Source: Levilinea sp.
GTDB lineage: Bacteria; Chloroflexota; Anaerolineae; Anaerolineales; Anaerolineaceae
DNA length: 64,000 nt
Reading direction: 5' to 3'
Assembly: GCA_029975215.1 (NCBI GenBank)
Contig: JARKPO010000035.1
Span: 186,001 to 250,000 of the forward strand
Below the pieces are notes generated by a model. The model did not search any database, was not told the DNA's origin, and saw nothing but the letters and a program-made list of their open reading frames with translations. The translations under genes and the position numbers were made by a program. Shown piece after piece: positions 55,717 through 63,594 of this stretch; position 1 is the stretch's first letter; every line of letters starts with the position of its first letter.

Positions 55717-56586
55717 ATGCTCAAAGCGCTGATGAAAACCATGCGTCCCCGCCAATGGACCAAGAACGCCTTTGTCCTGGCTGCGGTGGTCTTTGACCAA
55801 CAACTCTTCAACCCCGCTGCCGTCCTGCGTTCCCTCGGCGCGTTTCTCGTCTTCTGCCTGCTCTCCGGCACGGTGTACATCCTCAACGACATCATAGACG
55901 TGGAGGCCGACCGCCAGCATCCCAAGAAACGCCTGCGCCCCATCCCATCCGGCAAACTGCCCATCTCCACAGCCACCGCCGCGGCAGTGGTCATTCTGCT
56001 GCTCACCTTCCCCCTGGCTTTTTGGCTCTCTCCCGGTCTGGGGATCATCTCGCTGACCTATTTTCTCATCAACATCGCCTATTCCAACTGGCTCAAGCAC
56101 ATGCCCCTCATTGATGTACTCACCATTGCCGCCGGTTTTGTGCTGCGCGTGGCGGCAGGGGTCAGCGTCATCGAAGTACAACGATTCTCCCCCTGGCTGT
56201 ACGTGGTCACCACCCTCTTTGCCCTTTATCTGGGCTTTGGCAAGCGCCGTGCCGAGCTGACCACCCTGGCCGGCAGCGCCGGATCTCACCGCCGCGTGTT
56301 GGACGGTTACACCCTGCCGTTTTTAGATCAGCTCATCACCATCGTTTCCAGCACCACCCTCATCGCCTATTCGCTCTACACCTTTTCCGCCCCCAACCTG
56401 CCCGATAACCACACCATGATGCTCACCATCCCCTTTGTGATGTACGGCATCTTTCGTTATCTGTACCTGATCTACGTCAAAGAAGAGGGCGGCGCGCCCG
56501 AAGAGTTGCTGCTCACCGACCGCCCGCTGCAGGCCACCATCGCCCTCTTCGCCCTCACTGTGCTCATCATTTTCTACAGGTTCTAA
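55717..56586 (+). CDS. UbiA prenyltransferase, decaprenyl-phosphate phosphoribosyltransferase-like
   Basis: The 289-residue membrane protein has about nine spans and the two Asp-rich loops of UbiA enzymes. The first, NDIIDVEADRQHPKKRLRPI (about 58-77), matches the NDxxDxxxDxxHPxK form of decaprenylphosphoryl-5-phosphoribose synthase (Rv3806c type) rather than the quinone or heme enzymes. RPRQWTKNAFVLAAV near the start fits the same group. It would transfer phosphoribose from PRPP to polyprenyl phosphate, giving a membrane-carried pentose donor. It heads the plus-strand operon with mevalonate kinase eight bases downstream. The polyprenol chain length and exact donor are not shown by sequence. 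Confidence 0.8.
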   Translation: MLKALMKTMRPRQWTKNAFVLAAVVFDQQLFNPAAVLRSLGAFLVFCLLSGTVYILNDIIDVEADRQHPKKRLRPIPSGKLPISTATAAAVVILLLTFPLAFWLSPGLGIISLTYFLINIAYSNWLKHMPLIDVLTIAAGFVLRVAAGVSVIEVQRFSPWLYVVTTLFALYLGFGKRRAELTTLAGSAGSHRRVLDGYTLPFLDQLITIVSSTTLIAYSLYTFSAPNLPDNHTMMLTIPFVMYGIFRYLYLIYVKEEGGAPEELLLTDRPLQATIALFALTVLIIFYRF

Positions 56587-56594
56587 CTGCGCCC

Positions 56595-57548
56595 ATGCCT
56601 GCCCTGATAGCCTCTGCCCCTGCCAAGGCGATTCTCTGCGGCGAGCACGCCGTGGTCTATTCCAGCCCGGCCATCGCCGTGCCCATCACCCAGGTGAAAA
56701 CCTCCGTACGCATTCAACCCTGGATTCAGGCTCCCTCCGGCGCGGTGTGGATTGACGCCCCGGATATTCACCTATCAGCGGCGCGCTCGGATTTGCCCGC
56801 TACCCATCCGCTGTTTGTCCTGCTCAACCTCATCGAAAGCGATCTGCGCCGCGGCCCGCTGCCCGCCTTTCGCATGAAAATCACCTCCACCATACCCGTG
56901 GCCTCCGGCCTGGGTTCCGGTGCGGCGGTGTCGGTGGCGGTGCTACGCGCCGTGTACGCCTTTGTGGGTCGTCCCTTACCGCTGGAGCATCTCAACGAGC
57001 TGGCCTATCAGGTGGAAAAAGTGCATCACGGAACTCCCTCCGGTATCGACAACACCGTCATCACCTACGCCCGCCCGGTTTTCTTCCAGCGCGGCCACCC
57101 CCTGCAGTTCCTTCGCATCGCCCAGCCCTTCACCCTGGTGCTGGCCAACAGCGGGCACCCCAGCCGCACGGCGGACGTGGTGGCCGATGTGCGCCGCGCC
57201 TGGCAGGAACACCCCGAAACCTATCAAGATTTCTTCAACCAGGTCGCTAGCCTGGTCAACCGCGCCCGAGCCGCCCTGGAAACCGGCGACCATCCCACCC
57301 TGGGGCACCTGCTGGATCAAAACCACACCCTTTTGCAGCAAATTGGCGTGTCCAGCCCAACCCTCGACGCCCTCACCCAGGCTGCCCGACAGGCCGGGGC
57401 ACTGGGGGCCAAACTTTCGGGGGCTGGCCGCGGCGGTAACCTGATTGCCCTGGCCCAGCCGGATCGCGCCCCAGAAATTGCCGCCGCCCTCACCCAGGCC
57501 GGAGCAAAAAATGTGCTCATCACCACCGTCGAGGCCGTCCATGAATGA
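56595..57548 (+). CDS. mvk: Mevalonate kinase
   Basis: The 317-residue GHMP kinase has GEHAVVYSSPAIA near 16-28, the ATP loop PVASGLGSGAAVS at 101-113, the catalytic Asp152 in GTPSGIDN and the C-terminal glycine-rich AKLSGAGRGGN. These favour mevalonate kinase over phosphomevalonate or galactokinase. It phosphorylates mevalonate for isoprenoid synthesis. It sits eight bases after the UbiA-like gene, and its stop overlaps the start of the isopentenyl phosphate kinase gene by eight bases. No decarboxylase or phosphomevalonate kinase gene is in the window. The ribosome site is weak. Confidence 0.9.
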   Translation: MPALIASAPAKAILCGEHAVVYSSPAIAVPITQVKTSVRIQPWIQAPSGAVWIDAPDIHLSAARSDLPATHPLFVLLNLIESDLRRGPLPAFRMKITSTIPVASGLGSGAAVSVAVLRAVYAFVGRPLPLEHLNELAYQVEKVHHGTPSGIDNTVITYARPVFFQRGHPLQFLRIAQPFTLVLANSGHPSRTADVVADVRRAWQEHPETYQDFFNQVASLVNRARAALETGDHPTLGHLLDQNHTLLQQIGVSSPTLDALTQAARQAGALGAKLSGAGRGGNLIALAQPDRAPEIAAALTQAGAKNVLITTVEAVHE

Positions 57549-58350
57549 ACCCGCCCCTCTGATTTTCCTGAAACTGGGAGGATCGCTCATCACCGACAAG
57601 CACGGCACCTCCGCCCCCCGGCTCGATATTCTGCGCCGCCTGGCCCAGGAGATCGCCGCTGCCCGCCAGGACTGCCCGCATCTACGCCTGGTGCTGGGGC
57701 ACGGCTCCGGCTCCTTTGGGCATGTGCCTGCCAAACGCCACCACACCCGCCAGGGGGTATCCACCCCTGAACAGTGGCTGGGTTTTGCCGAAGTGTGGCG
57801 CGAGGCCCGGGCTCTGAATGACCTTGTCGTTCAGGAACTGTGCGCGGCCGGACTGCCCATAATTGCCTTTCCCCCCTCCGCCGCCATTTATGCCCGCGGG
57901 GCCAAAGTCAGCGATTGGGATCACCGACCGCTGCAAGCCGCCCTCGACCATCATCTGCTGCCTTTGGTGCAGGGTGATGTGGCCTTTGACCACGCCTTGG
58001 GCGGTACCATCCTCTCCACCGAAGATGTGTTTGAGCACCTCACCCTCCTGCTGCGTCCCCAGCGCATCCTGCTGGCGGGCATCGAGGCCGGCGTCTGGGA
58101 AGATTTTCCCGCCTGCACTCGCCTCATCCCCAGCCTCACACCGGCTTCTTTTCCGGCTCTCTCATCCCACCTGGGCGGTTCGGCGGCAGTGGATGTCACC
58201 GGCGGCATGGCGCAAAAAGTCACCTCCATGCTGGCCCTCATCCAGCGTCAGCCCGGTCTGCAAGTCCTCATCTTTTCCGGAGAACACCCCGGCAATCTGT
58301 ACAGCGCCTTGTGCGGGCAGAACCCCGGAACCCTCTTGCTTGGAGATTAA
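57541..58350 (+). CDS. Isopentenyl phosphate kinase
   Basis: The 269-residue amino-acid-kinase-fold protein has LKLGGSLITDKHG at 10-22, GHGSGSFGH at 53-61 with the IPK-diagnostic His61, FPPSAAIYARG, GDVAFDHALGG and VDVTGGMAQKV. It should phosphorylate isopentenyl phosphate to the diphosphate, the last step of the alternative mevalonate route found in archaea and reported from the chloroflexote Roseiflexus. The ATG at 57541 lies within the end of the mevalonate kinase gene, with an 8-base overlap, so the two are tightly coupled. A different amino acid kinase is the alternative, but the diagnostic histidine and context argue against it. Confidence 0.88.
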   Translation: MNEPAPLIFLKLGGSLITDKHGTSAPRLDILRRLAQEIAAARQDCPHLRLVLGHGSGSFGHVPAKRHHTRQGVSTPEQWLGFAEVWREARALNDLVVQELCAAGLPIIAFPPSAAIYARGAKVSDWDHRPLQAALDHHLLPLVQGDVAFDHALGGTILSTEDVFEHLTLLLRPQRILLAGIEAGVWEDFPACTRLIPSLTPASFPALSSHLGGSAAVDVTGGMAQKVTSMLALIQRQPGLQVLIFSGEHPGNLYSALCGQNPGTLLLGD

Positions 58351-58355
58351 CCCCC

Positions 58356-59507
58356 ATGATCATGTCTCGACAGGCTCTCGAACAAATCGAAGATCAAACC
58401 CTGGCCCCCTACGGCCTGCGCGCCGGTCAGTCCCGCGGGCGGCTGCACCCCGAAGATGAACCCGATTACCGCACCCCCTTTCAGCGCGACCGCGACCGCA
58501 TTCTGCACACCAGCGCATTTCGCCGCCTGGAATACAAAACTCAAGTGTTTATCAATTACGAGGGCGATTATTACCGTACCCGCCTCACCCACACCCTTGA
58601 AGTGGCCCAAATCGGCCGCACAGTGGCCCGCGCCCTGGGGGCCAATGAGGATGTGACCGAAACCATCTGCCTGGCGCACGACCTGGGGCATCCGCCTTTC
58701 GGTCATTCCGGCGAAACTGTCCTGGCTCGCCTCATGCGCGATTGCGGCGGTTTTGAGCACAACAAGCAGTCTTTCCGTATCGTTACCCAATTGGAAGAAC
58801 GCTATCCCGATTTCCCCGGTCTCAACCTCACCTGGGAAGTGCTGGAAGGCCTGGTGAAGCACGAAACCGAATACGACCGCTCCGACGCCAAAGACTTCAA
58901 CCCCGATCTGCGCGGCCACCTGGAAGCCCAAATCGCCAACGCCGCCGATGAACTGGCCTACACCGCCCACGACCTGGACGACGGCCTGCGCTCTGGCATG
59001 ATCACCCCATCGATGTTGGAAAGCATGGATCTGTGGATCATCGTCACCGAACAAATCGGCTGGAAAGGCGAGCCGCTGCAAGCCATCGACCGCCACCGCA
59101 TCATCCGCCGCCTCATCGGCCTGGAAGTTACCGATCTGATCCAAACCACCAGCCAAAACCTGCGGGAAAGCGGCGTGCAATCCGTGGACGAATTACAGCG
59201 CCTGCCTTATAATGTGATCGGTTTCAGCGAAGAGACCCACCGACGCAACCGGCAAATCAAAGATTTTCTCTTCGCCAACCTCTACCGTCATCACCGCGTC
59301 ATGCGCATGGCCGTCAAAGCAGAACGCACGCTCACTCATCTATTTGAGGCATACTGCAGCGAACCAGCCATCCTGCCGCCCCAGGTCAAACAGTCCATCC
59401 CTGAAGTTGGGCTGGAGCGCACCGTGTGCGATTACATTGCGGGGATGACCGACCGATACGCGATTAACGAATACCAAAAATTATTTGATCCTACGGTGCT
59501 GCCGTAA
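58356..59507 (+). CDS. dgt: dGTP triphosphohydrolase-like HD protein
   Basis: The 383-residue protein has the HD metal ligands of dGTPases: His79 (RTRLTHTLEVAQIGRTVAR), His108-Asp109 and His112/His117 (LAHDLGHPPFGHSGE), and the preceding RDRILHTSAFRRLEYKTQVF. It should hydrolyse dGTP (perhaps other dNTPs) to nucleoside and triphosphate, helping control the dNTP pool. ATG 58356 is used; another in-frame ATG follows at 58362, and GGAG is ten bases upstream of the first. It is five bases after the isopentenyl phosphate kinase stop and 21 bases before greA, in the same operon, though functionally unrelated to isoprenoids. Confidence 0.9.
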   Translation: MIMSRQALEQIEDQTLAPYGLRAGQSRGRLHPEDEPDYRTPFQRDRDRILHTSAFRRLEYKTQVFINYEGDYYRTRLTHTLEVAQIGRTVARALGANEDVTETICLAHDLGHPPFGHSGETVLARLMRDCGGFEHNKQSFRIVTQLEERYPDFPGLNLTWEVLEGLVKHETEYDRSDAKDFNPDLRGHLEAQIANAADELAYTAHDLDDGLRSGMITPSMLESMDLWIIVTEQIGWKGEPLQAIDRHRIIRRLIGLEVTDLIQTTSQNLRESGVQSVDELQRLPYNVIGFSEETHRRNRQIKDFLFANLYRHHRVMRMAVKAERTLTHLFEAYCSEPAILPPQVKQSIPEVGLERTVCDYIAGMTDRYAINEYQKLFDPTVLP

Positions 59508-59528
59508 CAGCTGCTTGGAGGTATTGCA

Positions 59529-59996
59529 ATGGCCGATGTATCCTATTTGACCGCCGAAGGCGCGAAACGTTTACAGGAAGAGCTGGTCTATCTTAAAGGC
59601 CCCGCCCGCGAGGCCCTGGCCGCCCGCCTGCGCGCCGCCATTCAGATGGGCGACCTCTCGGAAAACGCCGATTACACCGCCGCCAAAGAAGAGCAAGGTT
59701 TCTTGGAAGGGCGTATTCAAGAATTGGAAGCGATTCTCTCGCACACCATCATCATTGATGATATGAAAAAAGACCTCTCCCAGGTCAATATCGGCGATCA
59801 CGTCACCATTCAGGAAGAGGACTTCCCCGAAGAAACCTATCATCTGGTAGGCCCTAAAGAAGCTGATCCCACCAAAGGCCGCATCTCGCACGAATCCCCC
59901 ATCGGCAAGGCTCTCCTGGGCCGCCGAGTTGGCGATGTGGTCAGCGCCGAAACCCCCGCTGGTTCCATCCAGCTCAAAATCACGCGCATTGAGTAA
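59529..59996 (+). CDS. greA: Transcription elongation factor GreA
   Basis: The 155-residue protein has an N-terminal coiled-coil hairpin (about residues 8-75; ADYTAAKEEQGFLEGRIQEL) that enters the polymerase channel and a C-terminal FKBP-like domain ending SAETPAGSIQLKITRIE. GreA rescues backtracked RNA polymerase by stimulating transcript cleavage. The acidic pair at the hairpin tip (GDLSENADY) is in place. GGAGG at seven bases supports the ATG. It is the last gene of the UbiA-mvk operon, before a terminator. Confidence 0.95.
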   Translation: MADVSYLTAEGAKRLQEELVYLKGPAREALAARLRAAIQMGDLSENADYTAAKEEQGFLEGRIQELEAILSHTIIIDDMKKDLSQVNIGDHVTIQEEDFPEETYHLVGPKEADPTKGRISHESPIGKALLGRRVGDVVSAETPAGSIQLKITRIE

Positions 59997-60032
59997 ATCG
60001 CTGCCCGACCCCGTTTCAACCCCATAATAGAG

Positions 60033-60064
60033 AAGCGGCTGCTCTGTGACAAGCAGCCGCTTTT
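60033..60064 (+). terminator. Terminator after greA
   Basis: An 11-bp perfect repeat (60033-60043 with 60052-60062) has an 8-base loop and ends in TTTT on the plus strand, 37 bases after the greA stop. The convergent gene at 60095 ends on its far side. Confidence 0.7.
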
Positions 60065-60094
60065 GCTGTCTAAATTCATTCGACGTGCGGACGG

Positions 60095-61129
60095 CTATCC
60101 AGCCTTCGGCCAGATCGCCAGTTCCAACGTTACCCGGTCAAAGAAGGCGTTTTCGCCCACCGGCCCCTGACCGTAGCTCATGTCCGCGATGCGGGCTTCC
60201 AACTGCAGCGTCTTGGTCTCCAGCAGAATGCGCTTCTTCGGCTCCAGCAGAACCGGTTCGCCCTTCGAGGCCAGGCGCTGGTTCAATGCCAAATCTTCAA
60301 AGGCGTGGCGGCTCATCAGCACCTTGGTTACGGTTTGAATATCGTTCTTATCAAACAGCCACACCTCAAACGCTGTCACCTTCTTGGGATCTCCCACCCC
60401 CACCGTCTCCGAAATACCCACGCCGCATTCGCCCAGGAATTCACCCGAGGGCGAGTCAATGCTGAACGAGTCGTCATACAGATCATCGCCAAGCATATAG
60501 GTGGTCATAAACTGGGCGATCGGTGCTTCCTGTCCTTCCGCTTCAAAATCGGTTCGAGTCGCCGTGCGGCTGACTTCATGCGCCTGACGGCTGGCCTGGT
60601 TCAAAACACCTCCGCCGCTGCGTTTGCGCAGTACCAGGAAATACAGCAAAATCGCGCCGATCACCAGGGTGAGCACACAAAAGATGCCCAACAGCAGGGC
60701 AAAGTTCGGGCCGCCGCTCTCGGCTGCCGGGGCCGCAGGAACCGCGGGTGCACCAGCCGCCGGAGTGCCCTGCTCAGCCGGGGCTGCGGGGGCCACATTC
60801 CCCTGCACCAGCCGACTGAACTCCTGCACCGCCTTTGAATTCACGGTCGGATCCGCTGCCACTTGCGACAGGGCTTCGCTGCCCTTGGTGCCCAGTTCCT
60901 TGAAGCGCTGAATGGCCAACGCTTCGTCGGGCCTCTGGCTAAAAGATTCCACCGCCATACGCAGGTAATCCGTGCGCAGGTCGGCCCGCAGGTGTTCGGC
61001 AGAAGCGTCCACCCACTTCACCGGCCACAAACCCCATCCCAGGATCGGCAGGCCAATGATCAAGCCCAACACAAAACCCAACACCGCAGTGATCAGGGGC
61101 TTACCAAGCAGCTCACGTATCTTTTCCAT
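60095..61129 (-). CDS. Membrane protein of unknown function with two spans
   Basis: The 344-residue protein has an N-terminal span (about residues 11-36), a helical external region (about 40-110), an Ala/Pro-rich linker (113-137), a second span (143-167) and a cytoplasmic or external C-terminal domain. That domain is beta-rich with YDDSFSIDSPSGEFLGECG and RHAFEDLALNQRL. I do not recognise a family. Linker and topology recall a sensor or envelope scaffold, but I infer no function. AGGAG six bases upstream selects the ATG at 61129; the upstream frame continues to 61192 without a site. It lies between greA and topA with its own promoter. Confidence 0.85.
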   Translation of the reverse strand: MEKIRELLGKPLITAVLGFVLGLIIGLPILGWGLWPVKWVDASAEHLRADLRTDYLRMAVESFSQRPDEALAIQRFKELGTKGSEALSQVAADPTVNSKAVQEFSRLVQGNVAPAAPAEQGTPAAGAPAVPAAPAAESGGPNFALLLGIFCVLTLVIGAILLYFLVLRKRSGGGVLNQASRQAHEVSRTATRTDFEAEGQEAPIAQFMTTYMLGDDLYDDSFSIDSPSGEFLGECGVGISETVGVGDPKKVTAFEVWLFDKNDIQTVTKVLMSRHAFEDLALNQRLASKGEPVLLEPKKRILLETKTLQLEARIADMSYGQGPVGENAFFDRVTLELAIWPKAG

Positions 61130-61197
61130 AGTTTTCTCCTGCAGCTTCCATTGATGACAGCCAGGTAAAATTGGCTTTAAGAATTGCGTCATTTGTT

Positions 61198-61226
61198 ATT
61201 TTAGAACAAAAGTTAGTTCGACGCAA
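61198..61226 (-). promoter_or_regulatory. Promoter candidate for the two-span membrane protein gene
   Basis: On the minus strand TTGCGT (61221-61226), a 17-base spacer, and TAAAAT (61198-61203) resemble a -35/-10 pair, 69 bases before the start codon. The gap 61130-61275 has no gene. Confidence 0.5.
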
Positions 61227-61275
61227 CCAAAAACAGCCGTCTCCTGGATTAATCCCGATTCAAGGGTTGCAAATT

Positions 61276-63582
61276 TCATACCTTTTCAGAATCCGCCGTC
61301 TCAAGCTGTTCATTTAAGAACGCCTCACCACAGGCCGTACACTGCGCCTCGCGTTTATTGGCCGCTACCAGAAGGCCGCCGCATTTTGGACAGGGCTGCG
61401 GGATGGGCTGTTTCCACGAGGTGAAATCACAGGTCGGATAGTTGGCGCAGCCGTAAAACACCCGTCCCTTGCGCGTTTTTCGCTGCACAATTTCGCCGCC
61501 GTCTTTGGGGCACTTCACCCCAATCACCTCCAGCCAGGCTTCAGTGTGGCGGCATTCTGGAAAATTGCTGCAGCTGATAAATTTGCCAAACCGCCCCCAG
61601 CGGATCACCAGTTCGTGACCGCAATCCGGGCAGTCACGTCCCACTTTTTCCAACTCGGCCTTGGCCGCCGGCATCTCAGCCTGCGCGCGGGCCACCTCAG
61701 GGCCAAAGCGGTCGTAAAATTCGCGCACCACGTCCACCCAAACCGCCTTACCTTCCGCCACCTGGTCCAAATTCTCTTCCATATTGGCAGTGAAACTGGT
61801 GTCCACAATATCGGGAAAATGCGCCACCAACAAATCGTTCACCGTCATACCAGTTTCCGTCGGCAGCAAGCGCTTGGCCTCGCGGTACACATAGCCGCGT
61901 TCCTGAATGGTAGAAAGAATTGCCGCATAGGTGGAAGGGCGGCCAATGCCGTGTTCTTCCAAATTTTGCACCAGACTGGCTTCAGAAAAACGCGGCGGCG
62001 GCTGGGTAAAGTGCTGTTCCGGCAGCAGCGCCACCAGTTTTTGAGTCTGGTTTTCTTCCAGACCTACCGGAATGCGCACAATCTCTTCGTCCGAACGCAG
62101 ATCCTCGTCCAACGCCTCTTCATACACCACCAGATAGCCGGGGAAGCGCACCGTAGAACCAGAGGCGCGCAGCCCATACTCATGAGCGGGCGTTTTACCC
62201 ACCACATCCACCGAAATGGTGTCGTACACGGCCGCTTCCATCTGCGAAGCCACAAAACGCTTCCATATCAGCTGGTACAGACGGAAATGGTCGTGAGTCA
62301 GGTTGGCCTTAATCGCCTCCGGCAGCCGCCGCACAGAAGTGGGCCGGATAGCCTCGTGGGCTTCCTGCGCGCCTTTGGCCCGCGTCTTATACTGCTGCGG
62401 CACTGCGGGCAAAAAATCACCGCCGTAGTTTTCCGCGATCAGTTCGCGCACTTCCTTCAAAGCCACTTCTGACACCTGGGTCGAATCCGTACGCATGTAG
62501 GTGATCAAGCCGGTCGTGCCGCCTTCGCCGACATCCAATCCTTCATACAGCTGCTGCGCCAGGGCCATCGTCCGCCGCGCCGTGAACCCCAACCGCCGCG
62601 AGGCTTCTTGCTGCAGACTGCTGGTCATAAAGGGGGCCATCGGCTTTCGCCGCCTCTCCCCGCGCTTGATCTTCTGAATGCTGTAAGCCCCCTGCTGCAT
62701 GTCCGCCGTCACCGCCTCAGTCTCTGCCTGACTGGTCAGCGCGGGTTCTTCGTCGTCCATGCGCACCAGGCGCGCCACAAAGCTGGTTTTGCCGCCCTGC
62801 GGCTTAAGCTCGGCCTTAATCGTCCAATACTCTTCCGCTTCAAAGGCCTCAATCTCGCGTTCACGGTCCACAATCAACCGCAGCGCCACAGACTGCACCC
62901 GGCCGGCCGAAAGGCGGCTGCGCACTTTCTCCCACAGAATCGGGCTGATGCTGTACCCCACCAGACGGTCCAAAACCCGTCGGGCCTGCTGTGCGTCCAC
63001 CAGGGACATGTCAATCGAACGCGGGTGCGCAAAGGCTTCCTGAATGGCCGGTTCGGTGATCTCATGGAAGACCACCCGACGCGTGATCTCCGGCTCAATC
63101 TCCGCCGCCTCCATCAAATGCCAGGCGATAGCTTCGCCTTCGCGGTCCGGGTCGGTCGCCAGGTAAATTTCTTCCGCTTTCTGCGCCAGCTGTTTGATCT
63201 CTTTCACCACCGGCCGCTTCTCGTTGGGGATGCGGTATTTTGGCTCGAAATTATGATCCACATCCACCGAAAGCTGCGAACGCAGCAGATCGCGTACATG
63301 CCCCACCGAGGCTCGCACGGTATAACCCTTGCCTAAAAAGCGGCCCACGGTGCGCGCCTTGGCCGGCGATTCTACAATCACCAGCTTGCCGCTGCGCTTG
63401 CGCACCGCTTTACGCTGCGGGGCTTCCATGCCCTCATGCGCCGGGGTGCGCCCAATACGGTACAACGTCGTCCCACACACGCCGCAGCGCCCGCGGGTCA
63501 CCGGCGCGCCAGTGGCGTTAAATTCTGCCTGTGCTTCCTGAACTTCTCGTTTGGTCTTGCATTTCACGCAATAAGCTTCCAA
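61276..63582 (-). CDS. topA: DNA topoisomerase I with N-terminal DUF5679-like zinc ribbon
   Basis: The 768-residue type IA topoisomerase has a Toprim domain (KLVIVESPAKARTVGRF near 66; DPDREGEAIAWHL), active-site Tyr362 in GLITYMRTDST, and three C-terminal zinc ribbons (CPDCGHEL...CSNFPEC, CPKDGGEI...CANYPTC, CPKCGG...CTAC). Unlike E. coli TopA it starts with about 50 residues holding Cys5, Cys8, Cys33 and Cys36, which match the DUF5679 zinc ribbon, seen otherwise as a small free-standing protein. It relaxes negative supercoils. The start is TTG at 63582: AGGAG lies nine bases upstream and no ATG is closer. It is 12 bases after the manC-like gene. Confidence 0.95.
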   Translation of the reverse strand: MEAYCVKCKTKREVQEAQAEFNATGAPVTRGRCGVCGTTLYRIGRTPAHEGMEAPQRKAVRKRSGKLVIVESPAKARTVGRFLGKGYTVRASVGHVRDLLRSQLSVDVDHNFEPKYRIPNEKRPVVKEIKQLAQKAEEIYLATDPDREGEAIAWHLMEAAEIEPEITRRVVFHEITEPAIQEAFAHPRSIDMSLVDAQQARRVLDRLVGYSISPILWEKVRSRLSAGRVQSVALRLIVDREREIEAFEAEEYWTIKAELKPQGGKTSFVARLVRMDDEEPALTSQAETEAVTADMQQGAYSIQKIKRGERRRKPMAPFMTSSLQQEASRRLGFTARRTMALAQQLYEGLDVGEGGTTGLITYMRTDSTQVSEVALKEVRELIAENYGGDFLPAVPQQYKTRAKGAQEAHEAIRPTSVRRLPEAIKANLTHDHFRLYQLIWKRFVASQMEAAVYDTISVDVVGKTPAHEYGLRASGSTVRFPGYLVVYEEALDEDLRSDEEIVRIPVGLEENQTQKLVALLPEQHFTQPPPRFSEASLVQNLEEHGIGRPSTYAAILSTIQERGYVYREAKRLLPTETGMTVNDLLVAHFPDIVDTSFTANMEENLDQVAEGKAVWVDVVREFYDRFGPEVARAQAEMPAAKAELEKVGRDCPDCGHELVIRWGRFGKFISCSNFPECRHTEAWLEVIGVKCPKDGGEIVQRKTRKGRVFYGCANYPTCDFTSWKQPIPQPCPKCGGLLVAANKREAQCTACGEAFLNEQLETADSEKV

Positions 63583-63594
63583 CGCAATGCTCTC

